A stretch of DNA of 64,000 bases from Pantoea cypripedii (lineage in GTDB: Bacteria; Pseudomonadota; Gammaproteobacteria; Enterobacterales; Enterobacteriaceae): contig NZ_CP024768.1 in assembly GCF_011395035.1 (NCBI RefSeq), positions 1 to 64,000 on the forward strand, in the 5' to 3' direction. The translations under genes were made by a program, and so were the position numbers. Below are positions 63,616 through 64,000 of the stretch, one piece after another. Below the pieces are notes generated by a model. It ran no database searches. It was not told where the DNA came from and worked only from the letters and a program-made list of their open reading frames with translations. Positions within the stretch are counted from its first letter, which is position 1; every line of letters begins with the position of its first letter.

Positions 63616-64000
63616 ATGCGTAAACTGATTAACTATCAACCGCTGCCGATGGGCCGCCTGTTGCTCGGTGTGCTGCCGCTGCTGGCGTTGCTGCTGGTGT
63701 ATCTGTTCGCGTCGGATGCGCGTCTGAGCCTCAACGCGGCGGATAAGTTGCTGCCGGGGTTCAACGCCATGGGTGACGCCATCAACCGGATGGCGTTTCA
63801 GCCCAGCCCGCGTACCGGGGAGTATCTGCTGTGGACCGACACCGCCGCCAGCCTGATGCGTCTGCTGAGCGGCGTGTTAATCAGCGCCATGCTGGCGCTG
63901 GCGATTGGTCTGTTCACCGGTGCGTTGCCGGTGGTGCGTGCGGTGCTGGCTCCGCTGGTGACGCTGTTCGCCCTGGTGCCGCCGCTGGCGATTCTGCCGA
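63616..64000 (+). CDS. ABC transporter permease, partial at window end
   Basis: Starts MRKLINYQPLPMGRLLLGVL at ATG 63616 after GGGAGCAAAG and runs to the window edge (128 codons). Hydrophobic helices LLLGVLPLLALLLVYLFA and SLMRLLSGVLISAMLALAIG are followed by TLFALVPPLAILP. It is a SsuC/TauC/NrtB-type permease. It would form the importer with the binding protein before it; the ATPase and catabolic genes presumably follow outside the window. Confidence 0.88.
   Translation, partial: MRKLINYQPLPMGRLLLGVLPLLALLLVYLFASDARLSLNAADKLLPGFNAMGDAINRMAFQPSPRTGEYLLWTDTAASLMRLLSGVLISAMLALAIGLFTGALPVVRAVLAPLVTLFALVPPLAILP

Overview
The window looks like a chromosomal segment of an enterobacterium, most likely Erwiniaceae (Pantoea/Erwinia-like). 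The reasons are the conserved enterobacterial blocks (xylR-xylFGH-xylAB, wecH-glyQS, selAB-yibF, fdoGHI-fdhE/fdhD, sodA, mtlADR-yibL) with near-E. coli protein lengths, and a dispersed family of GTAG-headed palindromes. The genus call is inference.

Region 1 (1-5830) is the tail of an Rhs locus: five successive Rhs C-terminal tips, each starting at or near the DPxGL core motif and followed by a small, AT-rich putative immunity gene. Two tips keep a longer piece of the Rhs core. The spacers between modules carry near-identical blocks that end in a terminator and contain, on the opposite strand, the C-terminal part of a SymE-like toxin. Toxin tip 4 is broken by one in-frame TGA. Two AraC-type regulators follow (6017-7220).

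Region 2 (7247-18884) is a P4-like phage satellite inserted in the 3' end of selC (tRNA-Sec, 18865-18959, rebuilt intact). It is bounded by a 22-bp direct repeat. It has a tyrosine integrase, P4 alpha-type primase-helicase, AlpA regulator, Icd/Ash-like gene overlapping a C4/CI-like antisense RNA, iteron cluster, Sid-like and Delta/Ogr-like genes with a paired operator, and a 19-nt P2/P4-type cos sequence. It carries two AT-rich cargo loci: a three-gene operon (sce7726-type nuclease, sce7725-type protein, RES-domain protein) at the attL end, and a protein with two HEPN R-x4-H motifs next to int. These are the best candidates for undescribed anti-phage systems.

Region 3 (19021-45904) is core metabolism: xylose uptake and catabolism under XylR, a GlxA-type regulator, wecH, glyQS, a parDE toxin-antitoxin pair, selB-selA, and the aerobic formate dehydrogenase O operon. 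Its fdoG contains a UGA selenocysteine codon with a SECIS hairpin, so selA, selB, selC and their selenoprotein client lie within about 24 kb. A DeoR regulator is divergent from a class III aminotransferase-fold enzyme.

Region 4 (46109-53290) holds sodA, a VirK/YbjX gene, yibL, the mannitol operon (mtlA-mtlD-mtlR) behind an array of CRP-like boxes, and a yiaF-like lipoprotein. A non-coding stretch of about 850 bp (53291-54147) carries palindromes and a long diverged inverted repeat.

Region 5 (54148-64000) has a seven-gene peptide/glutathione-type ABC transporter operon with a gamma-glutamyltransferase-like hydrolase and a FadR-type regulator. After it comes a guanidine-I (ykkC) riboswitch with an overlapping terminator. 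The riboswitch leads into an ABC transporter whose permease gene runs off the window end.
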